Below, one piece after another: positions 1 through 5,826 of a DNA stretch of 11,237 bases (position 1 is its first letter; every line of letters starts with the position of its first letter). The notes beneath the pieces are model-generated. The model had not been told where the DNA came from and did no database searches. It saw nothing but the letters and a program-made list of their open reading frames with translations. The stretch is from JBFMFB01 sp040752115 (GTDB lineage Bacteria; Pseudomonadota; Gammaproteobacteria; Burkholderiales; Sulfuricellaceae). A program made the position numbers and the translations under genes. The stretch is from positions 1 to 11,237 of the forward strand of contig JBFMFB010000048.1 of the NCBI GenBank assembly GCA_040752115.1, given 5' to 3'.

Positions 1-1
1 C

Positions 2-139
2 TACGAAGTTTTCGCCAAAGGCTGGCTGGACGGACTGGCCGCCTGGGGGCGCCCGGTAGACGTGCAGGTCATGCCAGACGGCGCGCTGCTGGTATCGGAC
101 GACAAGGCCGGCGCGATTTACCGGATCGGTTACCGGTAG
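2..139 (+). CDS. PQQ-dependent sugar (sorbosone-type) dehydrogenase, C-terminal fragment
   Basis: Only the last 45 residues and the TAG stop are in the window; the gene enters from the left edge in frame 2. The visible tail contains GRPVDVQVMPDGALLVSDD followed by a short strand, AGAIYRIGYR. This is the usual last blade of the six-bladed beta-propeller of soluble glucose/sorbosone dehydrogenases, in which a G-R-P-V-x-V motif is followed by D-G-(A/S)-L-L-V-(S/A)-D-D. Family members are periplasmic, oxidise aldoses or sorbosone using PQQ and calcium, and pass electrons to cytochromes; whether this one does cannot be judged from the tail. Another NHL-like propeller protein is possible. The stop lies 10 bases before the long inverted repeat at 150-304, which ends in a run of six T and could terminate this transcript. 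Confidence 0.7.
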   Translation, partial: YEVFAKGWLDGLAAWGRPVDVQVMPDGALLVSDDKAGAIYRIGYR

Positions 140-149
140 GCTGAAACTG

Positions 150-304
150 CGATTAACCACGAATGACACGAATAGGCACGAATGAACACGAATGGGAATA
201 AGCGATCCAATGTCTGGAGTATTAACGACGATGGCATGAATATTGGAAATTCCATGATTATTCGTGTCCATTCGTGAACATTCGTGTGAATTCGTGGTTA
301 ATCG
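150..304. repeat. Long imperfect inverted repeat of ACGAAT units (MITE-like)
   Basis: The left arm (150-201) starts CGATTAACCACGAAT and continues with three further ACGAAT units spaced about 9-10 bases apart. The right arm (258-304) is its reverse complement with few mismatches, ending ATTCGTGGTTAATCG. The spacer holds a second, short inverted pair, TCCAAT (206-211) and ATTGGA (242-247), so almost the whole 155 bases could fold into one cruciform or RNA hairpin. No transposase and no obvious flanking target duplication are seen. A truncated relative of one arm occurs at 4832-4854. It fits a non-autonomous mobile or REP-type element; the family name is not known to me. Confidence 0.85.
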
Positions 305-310
305 TTTTTT
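258..310 (+). terminator. Possible Rho-independent terminator formed by the repeat plus T6
   Basis: The right arm of the 150-304 inverted repeat is followed directly by six T (305-310), so the RNA would be a very long A/U-rich hairpin plus a U tract, placed after the dehydrogenase stop codon at 139. The stem is long but its closing end (CGATTAACC with GGTTAATCG) is weak and the T run is short. Transcription of the next gene, whose GTG start is at 329, would then need read-through or a promoter inside the element, because only 18 bases remain. Termination is inferred from structure only. Confidence 0.4.
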
Positions 311-328
311 CAAGGATAAAAAATCATC

Positions 329-1549
329 GTGCCCGACGAAGACCTCTCCCGCCTCAGGATCGACCGCTCCGGCAACGCGCCGGCAAGCGCGCGTCCCGCG
401 TCCCGCAGCTGGCTGCGGCCGGCCCTGGTCGCGGCGGCTGCGCTGATCGGCGTGGCCATCTTTTTCGGCATCGGGGAACAGGCGCAAACGGTGGAAACGG
501 CCCGCGTCGGCAGGGCCTATCCGTCGCAGGGCGTTGCCCTGCTCAACGCCGCGGGTTACGTGGTGGCGCAGCGCAAGGCGGCAGTCGCCTCGAAGGGTAC
601 GGGACGGCTGGAATGGCTGGGGGTGCGGGAAGGCAGCGTGGCGAAGAAAGACGAGGTAATCGCGCGGCTGGAGAACAACGACGTGATGGCAAGCCAGGAG
701 CAGGCGGCGGCCTCCGTCCGCGTCGCCCGCGCCAACCGCGCCCAGGCCGAGGCGGAACTGCGTGATGCGGCATCCGCCCTGCAACGCGCGCGGGAACTTG
801 CGGCTCGGGAATTTCTGTCGCCCTCGGCCCTGGATGCAGCGGTTGCGCGCCACGACAAGGCGCTGGCGGCGGTCAACAGCCAGAAATCCGCGCTTGCTGC
901 GGCGCAGGCCGCACTGGATGCGGCCAGGGTCGCAGTTTCCTATACGCAGATTCGGGCGCCGTTCGACGGCGTGGTGCTGTCCAAACACGCCAACGTGGGC
1001 GACGTCATCACGCCCTTCACTTCGGCCACCGATGCCAAAGGCGCGGTGGTCACCATGGCCGACATGAGCACGCTGGAAGTGGAAGCCGACGTATCCGAAT
1101 CGAACCTGCTGAAAGTGAAAGTCGGCCAGCCCTGCGAAATCCAGCTCGACGCCATCCCAGAAGAACGGTTTCGCGGCGTGGTGCAAAGCATCGTGCCGAC
1201 CGTCGACCGCTCCAAGGCGACCGTCATGGTGAAGATCCGCTTTGTCGACCAGGACGCCCGCATCCTGCCGGAAATGAGCGCCAAGGCGGCCTTCCTCTCG
1301 CGGCCGATTGCGGACCGGGAACGCAAGCCGCTGACGGCGGTCAACGCAGCGGCGATCGTGAGCCGAAAGGGCGAAAGCGTGGTATTCCGGGTCGAAGCCG
1401 GGCGCGCGCGTCGAGTGAAGGTGACGACCGGAGAGCGCATCGGCGACATGCTGGAAATCCGCCAGGGGCTGGCGTTCGGCGACACGGTCGTACTCAAGCC
1501 CTCGCCGAAGATCGAAGACGGCGACAAGATCAGGGTGGCGGAGAAATAG
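329..1549 (+). CDS. MacA-like periplasmic adaptor (HlyD/MFP family) of an ABC exporter
   Basis: A 406-residue membrane-fusion protein that should link the inner-membrane ABC permeases to the periplasm or an outer-membrane channel. A basic N-terminus is followed by one transmembrane segment (about residues 29-48). Then come the first half of a lipoyl-like domain (about 72-115), a long Ala/Arg/Glu/Gln-rich alpha-helical hairpin (about 117-200), the second lipoyl half beginning at YTQIRAPFDGVV, and a beta-barrel domain starting near TLEVEADVSESNLLKVKVG. The IRAPFDG motif is diagnostic of the family, and 406 residues is normal length. The start is GTG at 329, with AAGGA at 312-316 about 12 bases upstream, a rather long spacing. 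It is the first gene of an adaptor-ATPase-permease-permease operon. No lipobox is present, so it is anchored by its transmembrane helix. The substrate cannot be told from sequence. Confidence 0.92.
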   Translation: MPDEDLSRLRIDRSGNAPASARPASRSWLRPALVAAAALIGVAIFFGIGEQAQTVETARVGRAYPSQGVALLNAAGYVVAQRKAAVASKGTGRLEWLGVREGSVAKKDEVIARLENNDVMASQEQAAASVRVARANRAQAEAELRDAASALQRARELAAREFLSPSALDAAVARHDKALAAVNSQKSALAAAQAALDAARVAVSYTQIRAPFDGVVLSKHANVGDVITPFTSATDAKGAVVTMADMSTLEVEADVSESNLLKVKVGQPCEIQLDAIPEERFRGVVQSIVPTVDRSKATVMVKIRFVDQDARILPEMSAKAAFLSRPIADRERKPLTAVNAAAIVSRKGESVVFRVEAGRARRVKVTTGERIGDMLEIRQGLAFGDTVVLKPSPKIEDGDKIRVAEK

Positions 1550-1565
1550 TTCATGTTTCATGTAC

Positions 1566-1635
1566 GGTGCAATAAGCAAAGCGCATTGCACCGGCCCGCA
1601 ATCATTCGGCGCAATGCGCTGCGCTTATTGACGCC
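1566..1635. repeat. Facing pair of REP-like palindromes
   Basis: The first palindrome (1566-1592) has arms GGTGCAAT and ATTGCACC around an AAGC...GCGC core. The second (1608-1635) is nearly the reverse complement of the first, with arms GGCGCAAT and ATTGACGCC (one bulged base). The two are separated by 15 bases, the head-to-head layout of BIME-type REP pairs. The AAGCGCAGCGCA core also appears inside the palindrome at 4857-4942, suggesting a related family. They sit in the 110-base gap between the adaptor and ATPase genes and would form stable hairpins in the operon mRNA. No T tract follows, so they are not intrinsic terminators; stabilisation or partial attenuation of the message is possible. 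Confidence 0.8.
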
Positions 1636-1659
1636 CTACGCCGAGGATGCCGAACATTC

Positions 1660-2355
1660 ATGACACGCCCCATCGTCGAAATCCGCAATCTCAGCAAATC
1701 CTACCGGCGCGGCGACCAGGTCGTGCCGGTGCTGAACGACATCAGTTTCGATGTCGCTACGGGCGAATTCCTCGGCCTGATGGGGCCGTCCGGCTCGGGG
1801 AAAAGCACGCTGCTGAATCTAATCGCCGGCATCGACAAGCCCGACTCGGGCACCCTGCGCGTGGCCGGCGCAGACATCACCGAATTGCCCGAAGCCGCCC
1901 TGGCGCAGTGGCGGGCGGCGAACGTCGGCTTCATTTTCCAGTTCTACAACCTGATGCCGGTGCTGAGCGCGTTCGAGAACGTCGATCTGCCCCTGCTGCT
2001 GACCGGTCTGTCGAAAAAAGAGCGCCGCGAGCGGGTCGAGCTGGCGCTGCGCATGGTCGGGCTGGAAGACCGCATGGATCACCGCCCTTCCGAGCTGTCC
2101 GGCGGTCAACAGCAGCGCGTAGCGATCGCCCGCGCCATCATCACCGACCCCGCCATCGTGGTGGCGGACGAGCCGACCGGCGACCTCGACCGCATTTCGG
2201 CGGAAGAAATCCTGCGCCTGCTGGACCGCCTCAACCGCGAAATGGGCAAGACCATCATCATGGTCACGCACGACCCGCGCGCGGCGGCCAAGGCGCATTC
2301 GATCCGGCATCTGGAAAAAGGCGAACTGACGGATGCGGAAGCAGTGGCGCATTGA
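1660..2355 (+). CDS. MacB/LolD-type ABC transporter ATP-binding protein
   Basis: A 231-residue stand-alone nucleotide-binding subunit that powers the export machine through ATP binding and hydrolysis on the cytoplasmic face. All catalytic motifs are intact: Walker A GPSGSGKST (residues 42-50), Q-loop glutamine Q94 in FIFQFYNLMP, signature LSGGQQQR (146-153), Walker B IVVADEP (166-172, catalytic E171), D-loop GDLD (174-177) and switch histidine H204. The FQFYNLMP and LSGGQQQRVAIARA wording places it in the MacB/LolD/FtsE group that works with FtsX-type permeases, which are encoded directly downstream. The ATG at 1660 is preceded by GAGGA (1643-1647), 12 bases away. An earlier ATG at 1647 is in another frame. 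The REP-like pair lies just upstream and a C-rich palindrome just downstream. Confidence 0.95.
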   Translation: MTRPIVEIRNLSKSYRRGDQVVPVLNDISFDVATGEFLGLMGPSGSGKSTLLNLIAGIDKPDSGTLRVAGADITELPEAALAQWRAANVGFIFQFYNLMPVLSAFENVDLPLLLTGLSKKERRERVELALRMVGLEDRMDHRPSELSGGQQQRVAIARAIITDPAIVVADEPTGDLDRISAEEILRLLDRLNREMGKTIIMVTHDPRAAAKAHSIRHLEKGELTDAEAVAH

Positions 2356-2374
2356 CCCAGGCACGACGCTCCGG

Positions 2375-2460
2375 CCTCCCCCTTTGCAAAAGGGGGATCG
2401 AGGGGGATTCAAGCGGCCGCCGGAATCCCCCCTGCCCCCCTTTTCCAAAGGGGGGTGATG
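2375..2460. repeat. C-run/G-run dispersed palindrome
   Basis: The left half has CCCCCTTTGCAAAAGGGGG (2378-2396), itself a hairpin. The right half has CCCCCCTTTTCCAAAGGGGGG (2435-2455), again a hairpin. Between them, GGGGGATTC (2402-2410) pairs with GAATCCCCC (2423-2431). The whole block therefore can fold either as two local hairpins or as one long stem. Elements of this C-run/TTT/AAA/G-run type are dispersed in many proteobacterial genomes. It fills the gap between the ATPase gene and the first permease gene and ends 26 bases before the permease start. Confidence 0.8.
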
Positions 2461-2486
2461 GCGGTGGTTGAACCAGGAGCGCACCG

Positions 2487-3644
2487 ATGTTCCTCCTCAA
2501 ACTGATCCTCCGCAACGCCATGCGCCACAAGCTGCGCACCGGATTGACCGCGCTCGGCATGGTAGTGGCGATCCTGGCGTTCGGCCTGCTGCATACCGTG
2601 GTCGATGCCTGGTACGCGGGCGCCAAGGCCTCGTCCTCCGCCCGCCTGGTGACGCGCAACGCCATTTCGCTGGTGTTCCCGCTGCCCATCGCCTACAAGC
2701 AGAAGATCCGCCAGATCGAAGGCGTGCGTGCGATTTCCCATGCCAACTGGTTTGGTGGGGTGTACATTTCGGAGAAGAACTTCTTTCCCCAGTTTGCCGT
2801 GGATGCGCCGACCTACTTCGACCTGTACCCGGAATTCGTGCTGCCGGAAGAGCAGAAATCGGCCTTTCTCCATGACCGCCAGGGCGCGGTGGTGGGCAGG
2901 AAGCTGGCGGAGCAGTACGGCTGGAAGATCGGCGACACGGTGCCGCTGCGCGGCACTATCTTTCCCGGCACCTGGACCTTCGTGGTGCGCGGCATTTACC
3001 AGGGCATCGACCGCAAGACCGACGAGTCGCAGTTCTTCTTCCAGTGGGACTACCTCAACGAAACGTTGAAGAAGAATGCGCCGCGCCGGGCCAGTTCGGT
3101 CGGGCTGTTTCTGGTCCAGCTGGAGCATCCGGAACAAGCCGCCGAGGTTTCCGCCGCCATCGACGCCACCTTCAGGAATTCGCTGGCGGAAACCCTGACG
3201 GAAACGGAGAAGGCCTTCCAGCTCGGCTTCGTCTCGATGACCGAAGCCATCCTGGTGGCGATCCAGGTGGTGTCGCTGGTGGTGATCGTCATCATCCTGG
3301 CGGTGATGGCCAACACCATAGCGATGACCGCCCGCGAGCGCGTCGCCGAATACGCCACCCTCAAGGCGCTGGGTTTCCCCCCCTCCTTCGTGGCGAGACT
3401 GATCTTCGGCGAATCGCTGGCGATCGCGTGCGCCGGCTGCGCGGGGGCGATCGCCCTGACTTTCCCGCTCGCCCGTGCCTTCGGCGATGCCATGGGCTCG
3501 CTGTTCCCGGTGTTCTATGTTTCGATGGAAACTGTCTTCATGCAGATCGGCGCGGCGCTGCTGGTCGGCGCGGTCGCGGCCATCATTCCGTCGTGGCGCG
3601 CGGCACGGCTGAATGTCGTCGATGGTTTGAGGAATATCGGCTGA
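2487..3644 (+). CDS. ABC transporter permease, FtsX/MacB type (first of two)
   Basis: A 385-residue inner-membrane subunit with the standard FtsX-family layout. Transmembrane segment 1 lies at about 17-39, a large extracytoplasmic domain at about 45-250, then three more transmembrane segments near 255-281, 309-333 and 350-370. The conserved cytoplasmic stretch ARERVAEYATLKALGF (282-297) between segments 2 and 3 is the part that contacts the ATPase, and the C-terminus ends in the family's RAARLNVVDGLR motif. The ATG at 2487 has a good ribosome site, AGGAG at 2475-2479, seven bases upstream. It should pair with the next gene's product as a heterodimer, with the ATPase and MacA-like adaptor as partners. 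In MacB the ATPase is fused to the permease; here the parts are split. Substrate unknown: lipoprotein, lipid, peptide or macrolide-like molecules are all seen in the family. Confidence 0.92.
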   Translation: MFLLKLILRNAMRHKLRTGLTALGMVVAILAFGLLHTVVDAWYAGAKASSSARLVTRNAISLVFPLPIAYKQKIRQIEGVRAISHANWFGGVYISEKNFFPQFAVDAPTYFDLYPEFVLPEEQKSAFLHDRQGAVVGRKLAEQYGWKIGDTVPLRGTIFPGTWTFVVRGIYQGIDRKTDESQFFFQWDYLNETLKKNAPRRASSVGLFLVQLEHPEQAAEVSAAIDATFRNSLAETLTETEKAFQLGFVSMTEAILVAIQVVSLVVIVIILAVMANTIAMTARERVAEYATLKALGFPPSFVARLIFGESLAIACAGCAGAIALTFPLARAFGDAMGSLFPVFYVSMETVFMQIGAALLVGAVAAIIPSWRAARLNVVDGLRNIG

Positions 3645-4810
3645 TGCGCATCCCCCTCTCCTACACCGTGCGAAACCTGGCTGCGCGCCGCCTGACCTCC
3701 GCGCTGACCGCGGCCGGGATGGCGCTGGTGGTGTTCGTCTTCGCCACCGTGCTGATGCTCTCGGAGGGGCTGAAACAGACCCTGGTGGACACCGGCTCTT
3801 ACGACAACGTCGTCACTATCCGCCGCGGCTCGCAGACGGAAATCCAGAGCGGCATCGAACGCCGCCACGCGGCGATCGTCGAAAGCCTGCCCGGCGTCGC
3901 GCTGGGACCCGATGGCGCCCGCCTGGTCTCCAAGGAAATGGTCGTGCTAATCAACCTGACCAAACGCGGCAGCACCAAGCCCGCCAACGTCGTCATTCGC
4001 GGCATGTCGCCGACCGGCCTGCTGCTCCGCCCCCAGGTGCGCATGGTCGAGGGGCGCATGTTCAGCCCCGGCTCATCCGAGATCGTGGCCGGCCGCCACA
4101 TTGCCGAACGCTTCAGCGGCGGCGGCCTGGGCGAGACGCTGCATTTCGGCATGCGCGACTGGACCGTGGTCGGCATCTTCGACGCCGGCAACAGCGGCTT
4201 CGACTCGGAGATCTGGGGCGACGCCGAGCAGTTGATGCAGGCTTTCCGCCGGCCGGTGTATTCCTCGGTCATCCTGCGCCTGTCCGATCCGGCGGGCTTC
4301 GACGCGCTGAAACTGGCGATCGAGAACGACCCGCGGCTGACGCTGGAATCCAAGCGCGAATCGCGCTTCTATGCCGACCAGTCGGAAACGCTGGCGCGCT
4401 TCATCCACATCCTGGGCATGGCGCTGAGCATCATCTTCTCCGTCGGCGCGGTGATCGGCGCCATGATCACCATGTATGCCTCGGTCGCCAACCGCACCAC
4501 GGAGATCGGCACGCTGCGCGCCCTCGGCTTCGGCCGCGCCGGCATCCTCGGCGCCTTCCTGCTCGAATCGCTGCTGCTCGGCGCGATCGGCGGCATCGCG
4601 GGGCTGGTGTTCGCCTCCTTCATGCAGTTCGTCACCATTTCCACGATGAACTGGCAAACCTTCGCGGAACTCGCCTTCAGCTTCAAGCTCAGCCCCGTCA
4701 TCGTCGCCGAATCGCTGCTGTTCGCGCTTGCCATGGGCCTGGCCGGCGGCTTCCTGCCCGCCGTGCGCGCCGCGCGCATGAATATCGTGGATGCCTTGCG
4801 AGCGGTATAG
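3644..4810 (+). CDS. ABC transporter permease, FtsX/MacB type (second of two)
   Basis: A 388-residue partner of the preceding permease. Its ATG (3644-3646) shares one base with the upstream TGA (TGATG), which implies translational coupling and equal dosage. The reading frame is open far upstream inside the first permease gene, but that part encodes no recognisable permease sequence and the family's N-terminus begins at 3644 (MRIPLSYTVRNLAARRLTS). Transmembrane segments lie near 18-40, 256-280, 303-329 and 352-373. The extracytoplasmic domain contains a MacB-core-like start (SYDNVVTIRRGSQTEIQSGI). The coupling motif NRTTEIGTLRALGF (283-296) and the final RAARMNIVDALR match the first permease, so the two are paralogues that have diverged strongly in the periplasmic domain. 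It is the last gene of the operon. Confidence 0.92.
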   Translation: MRIPLSYTVRNLAARRLTSALTAAGMALVVFVFATVLMLSEGLKQTLVDTGSYDNVVTIRRGSQTEIQSGIERRHAAIVESLPGVALGPDGARLVSKEMVVLINLTKRGSTKPANVVIRGMSPTGLLLRPQVRMVEGRMFSPGSSEIVAGRHIAERFSGGGLGETLHFGMRDWTVVGIFDAGNSGFDSEIWGDAEQLMQAFRRPVYSSVILRLSDPAGFDALKLAIENDPRLTLESKRESRFYADQSETLARFIHILGMALSIIFSVGAVIGAMITMYASVANRTTEIGTLRALGFGRAGILGAFLLESLLLGAIGGIAGLVFASFMQFVTISTMNWQTFAELAFSFKLSPVIVAESLLFALAMGLAGGFLPAVRAARMNIVDALRAV

Positions 4811-4831
4811 TGCAATCGAGCCCAAGAACCT

Positions 4832-4854
4832 TTAACCACGAATGGCACGAATGA
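4832..4854 (+). repeat. Truncated copy of the ACGAAT repeat arm
   Basis: TTAACCACGAAT followed by ggcACGAATGAA repeats the beginning of the left arm of the 150-304 element (TTAACCACGAATGACACGAAT) with one difference across the first 20 bases or so. Only two ACGAAT units are kept, and no matching right arm is present. It is joined directly to the GTAGGCTGGGGT palindrome, so this looks like a broken repeat into which, or next to which, another element inserted. Two copies flanking the four ABC genes could also allow recombination across them. Confidence 0.75.
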
Positions 4855-4856
4855 AA

Positions 4857-4942
4857 GTTCGTAGGCTGGGGTAAGCGCAGCGCACCCCAGCAGGAACGGC
4901 CGAATCGCTGGGGTTCGGTTTCCTCACCCCAGCCTACTGAAC
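4857..4942. repeat. GTAGGCTGGGGT dispersed palindrome
   Basis: GTAGGCTGGGGT (4861-4872) and ACCCCAGCCTAC (4926-4937) are exact reverse complements. The pairing extends outward through GTTC/GAAC with one bulged base, and an inner pair, ACCCCAGC against CGCTGGGGT, adds further stems. The inner AAGCGCAGCGCA resembles the core of the REP-like pair at 1566-1635. It ends only about 20 bases before the macrodomain start codon and just before its ribosome site. It would form a strong hairpin between the ABC operon and the macrodomain gene, but has no following T run. Confidence 0.8.
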
Positions 4943-4957
4943 CTTGGAGGAGCAACC

Positions 4958-5482
4958 ATGCAAGCCGAAAAAATCGAAGTCGTGCAGGGCGACATCACCA
5001 CCCTGCAGGTGGACGCCGTCGTCAACGCCGCCAACAACTCGCTGCTCGGCGGGGGCGGCGTGGACGGTGCCATTCATCGTGCCGCCGGGCCCCATTTGCT
5101 GGAGGAATGCCGCGGGCTCCACGGCTGCGAAACCGGCCAGGCCAAGATCACCAGGGGCTACGACCTGCCGGCGAAATGGGTGATCCACACCGTTGGTCCC
5201 GTCTGGCGCGGCGGCGGACACAACGAACCGGAACTGCTCGCGCAGTGCTACCGCAGCAGCCTGGCCCTGGCGGCGCAGCACGGCATCCGGACCATCGCCT
5301 TTCCCGCCATCAGCACCGGGGTTTACGGCTACCCGCTGGAAGCGGCGACCCGCATCGCCGTGGCGGAAACCCGGCGCTTCCTGGAGGCCCACGACTCGAT
5401 CAGGCGGGTGATTTTCGTCTGCCACGGGCACGCGGCCTGCCAAACTTACCTCAGCGCCATGCGCGAGATCGTGGGAAAATAG
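4958..5482 (+). CDS. YmdB-like macrodomain O-acetyl-ADP-ribose deacetylase
   Basis: A 174-residue single macrodomain of the MacroD type, matching E. coli YmdB in length and along most of its sequence. Such enzymes hydrolyse O-acetyl-ADP-ribose to ADP-ribose and can remove ADP-ribose from acidic side chains in the cytoplasm. Visible motifs are VVQGDIT (8-14), NAANN (23-27), GGGGVDGAIHRAAGP (31-45), HTVGPVWRGG and the phosphate-binding loop FPAISTGVYGYP. By alignment with YmdB, N26 and D36 are the catalytic pair and both are present. The ribosome site is strong: GGAGG at 4946-4950, seven bases before the ATG. YmdB also modulates RNase III in E. coli; whether this one does is unknown. A GGGAAAA/TTTTCCC pair (5473-5479, 5492-5498) spans the stop codon. 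Confidence 0.93.
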   Translation: MQAEKIEVVQGDITTLQVDAVVNAANNSLLGGGGVDGAIHRAAGPHLLEECRGLHGCETGQAKITRGYDLPAKWVIHTVGPVWRGGGHNEPELLAQCYRSSLALAAQHGIRTIAFPAISTGVYGYPLEAATRIAVAETRRFLEAHDSIRRVIFVCHGHAACQTYLSAMREIVGK

Positions 5483-5509
5483 CCGGCGCACTTTTCCCGT
5501 AACATCGAC

Positions 5510-5533
5510 GATATTCACGCTGATATTCACGCT
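5510..5533 (+). repeat. Perfect 12-bp tandem duplication upstream of the PHA-region gene
   Basis: GATATTCACGCT occurs twice back to back (5510-5521 and 5522-5533), ending eight bases before the ATG at 5542. It occupies the place where a ribosome-binding site is expected, and no purine-rich site is visible there. Confidence 0.85.
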
Positions 5534-5541
5534 TCGCAACC

Positions 5542-5823
5542 ATGACGACCATCGATTTTCGCAGACCCAACACCATCGGCACGGAACAAGCGCGGGAGGC
5601 CGTGGAAGCCATCGCCAGGGAGCTCCGGCACAAGCTGGATATCCGCTATCAGTGGCACGGCAACGTGCTGGAATTCGACCGCCCCGGCGCCGACGGAACG
5701 ATCCGCCTCACCGACCACGAAGTGCGCTTCGAAGCCCGGCTCGGCCTGCTGCTGCGGCCGCTGAAAGGCGTGATCGAAAGCGAAGTCGAAGCGTATTTCG
5801 ACAAATATTTCGGCAAGGGATGA
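5542..5823 (+). CDS. Polyhydroxyalkanoic acid system family protein (PHA granule region)
   Basis: A small 93-residue protein resembling the PHA_gran_rgn family, usually 85-100 residues and annotated as putative polyhydroxyalkanoic acid system protein. The match is in overall pattern: an N-terminal segment with a long charged helix (EQAREAVEAIARELRHKLD), a W-x-G-x-V-L-x-F-x-R-x-G-x-D-G-x-I strand pair (about 38-55), and the closing L-G-L-L-L-R-P-L-K-G-V-I-E-S-E-V helix leading to FDKYFGK. Its biochemical role is not established; some members lie near PHA synthesis genes, which are not seen here. No signal or membrane segment. The ATG at 5542 has no clear Shine-Dalgarno sequence, only the 12-bp tandem duplication, so translation may be weak or partly coupled to the macrodomain gene 59 bases upstream. 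It ends three bases before the next start. Confidence 0.75.
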   Translation: MTTIDFRRPNTIGTEQAREAVEAIARELRHKLDIRYQWHGNVLEFDRPGADGTIRLTDHEVRFEARLGLLLRPLKGVIESEVEAYFDKYFGKG

Positions 5824-5826
5824 GCC

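Noticed and set aside
150..304. CRISPR-like array
   Set aside because: The repeated unit is only about 6-7 bases, spacers are 3-4 bases, and the arms are inverted relative to each other; there are no cas genes.
1647..2471. A 274-residue alternative frame over the ATPase gene
   Set aside because: It is an Arg/Pro/Gly-rich shadow frame; the ATPase frame at 1660 has every ABC motif.
3044..3643. A 200-codon N-terminal extension of the second permease
   Set aside because: The frame is open but lies within the first permease gene and encodes Arg/Gly/His-rich sequence with no family match; the true FtsX-type N-terminus begins at the ATG at 3644, in a TGATG overlap.
4073..4825. Long minus-strand open frames opposite the permease and other GC-rich genes
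   Set aside because: They are low-complexity His/Glu/Ala/Arg-rich products of high GC at third positions, without ribosome sites or family motifs.
4958..5482. DarG-type antitoxin of a DarTG system
   Set aside because: The protein is a single YmdB-like macrodomain without the extra C-terminal domain of DarG, and no DarT-like toxin gene is adjacent.
5473..5498. Intrinsic terminator after the macrodomain gene (GGGAAAA and TTTTCCC)
   Set aside because: The T run lies inside the 3' arm of the stem and is followed by CCC, not by a T tract; the 12-base loop spans the stop codon.
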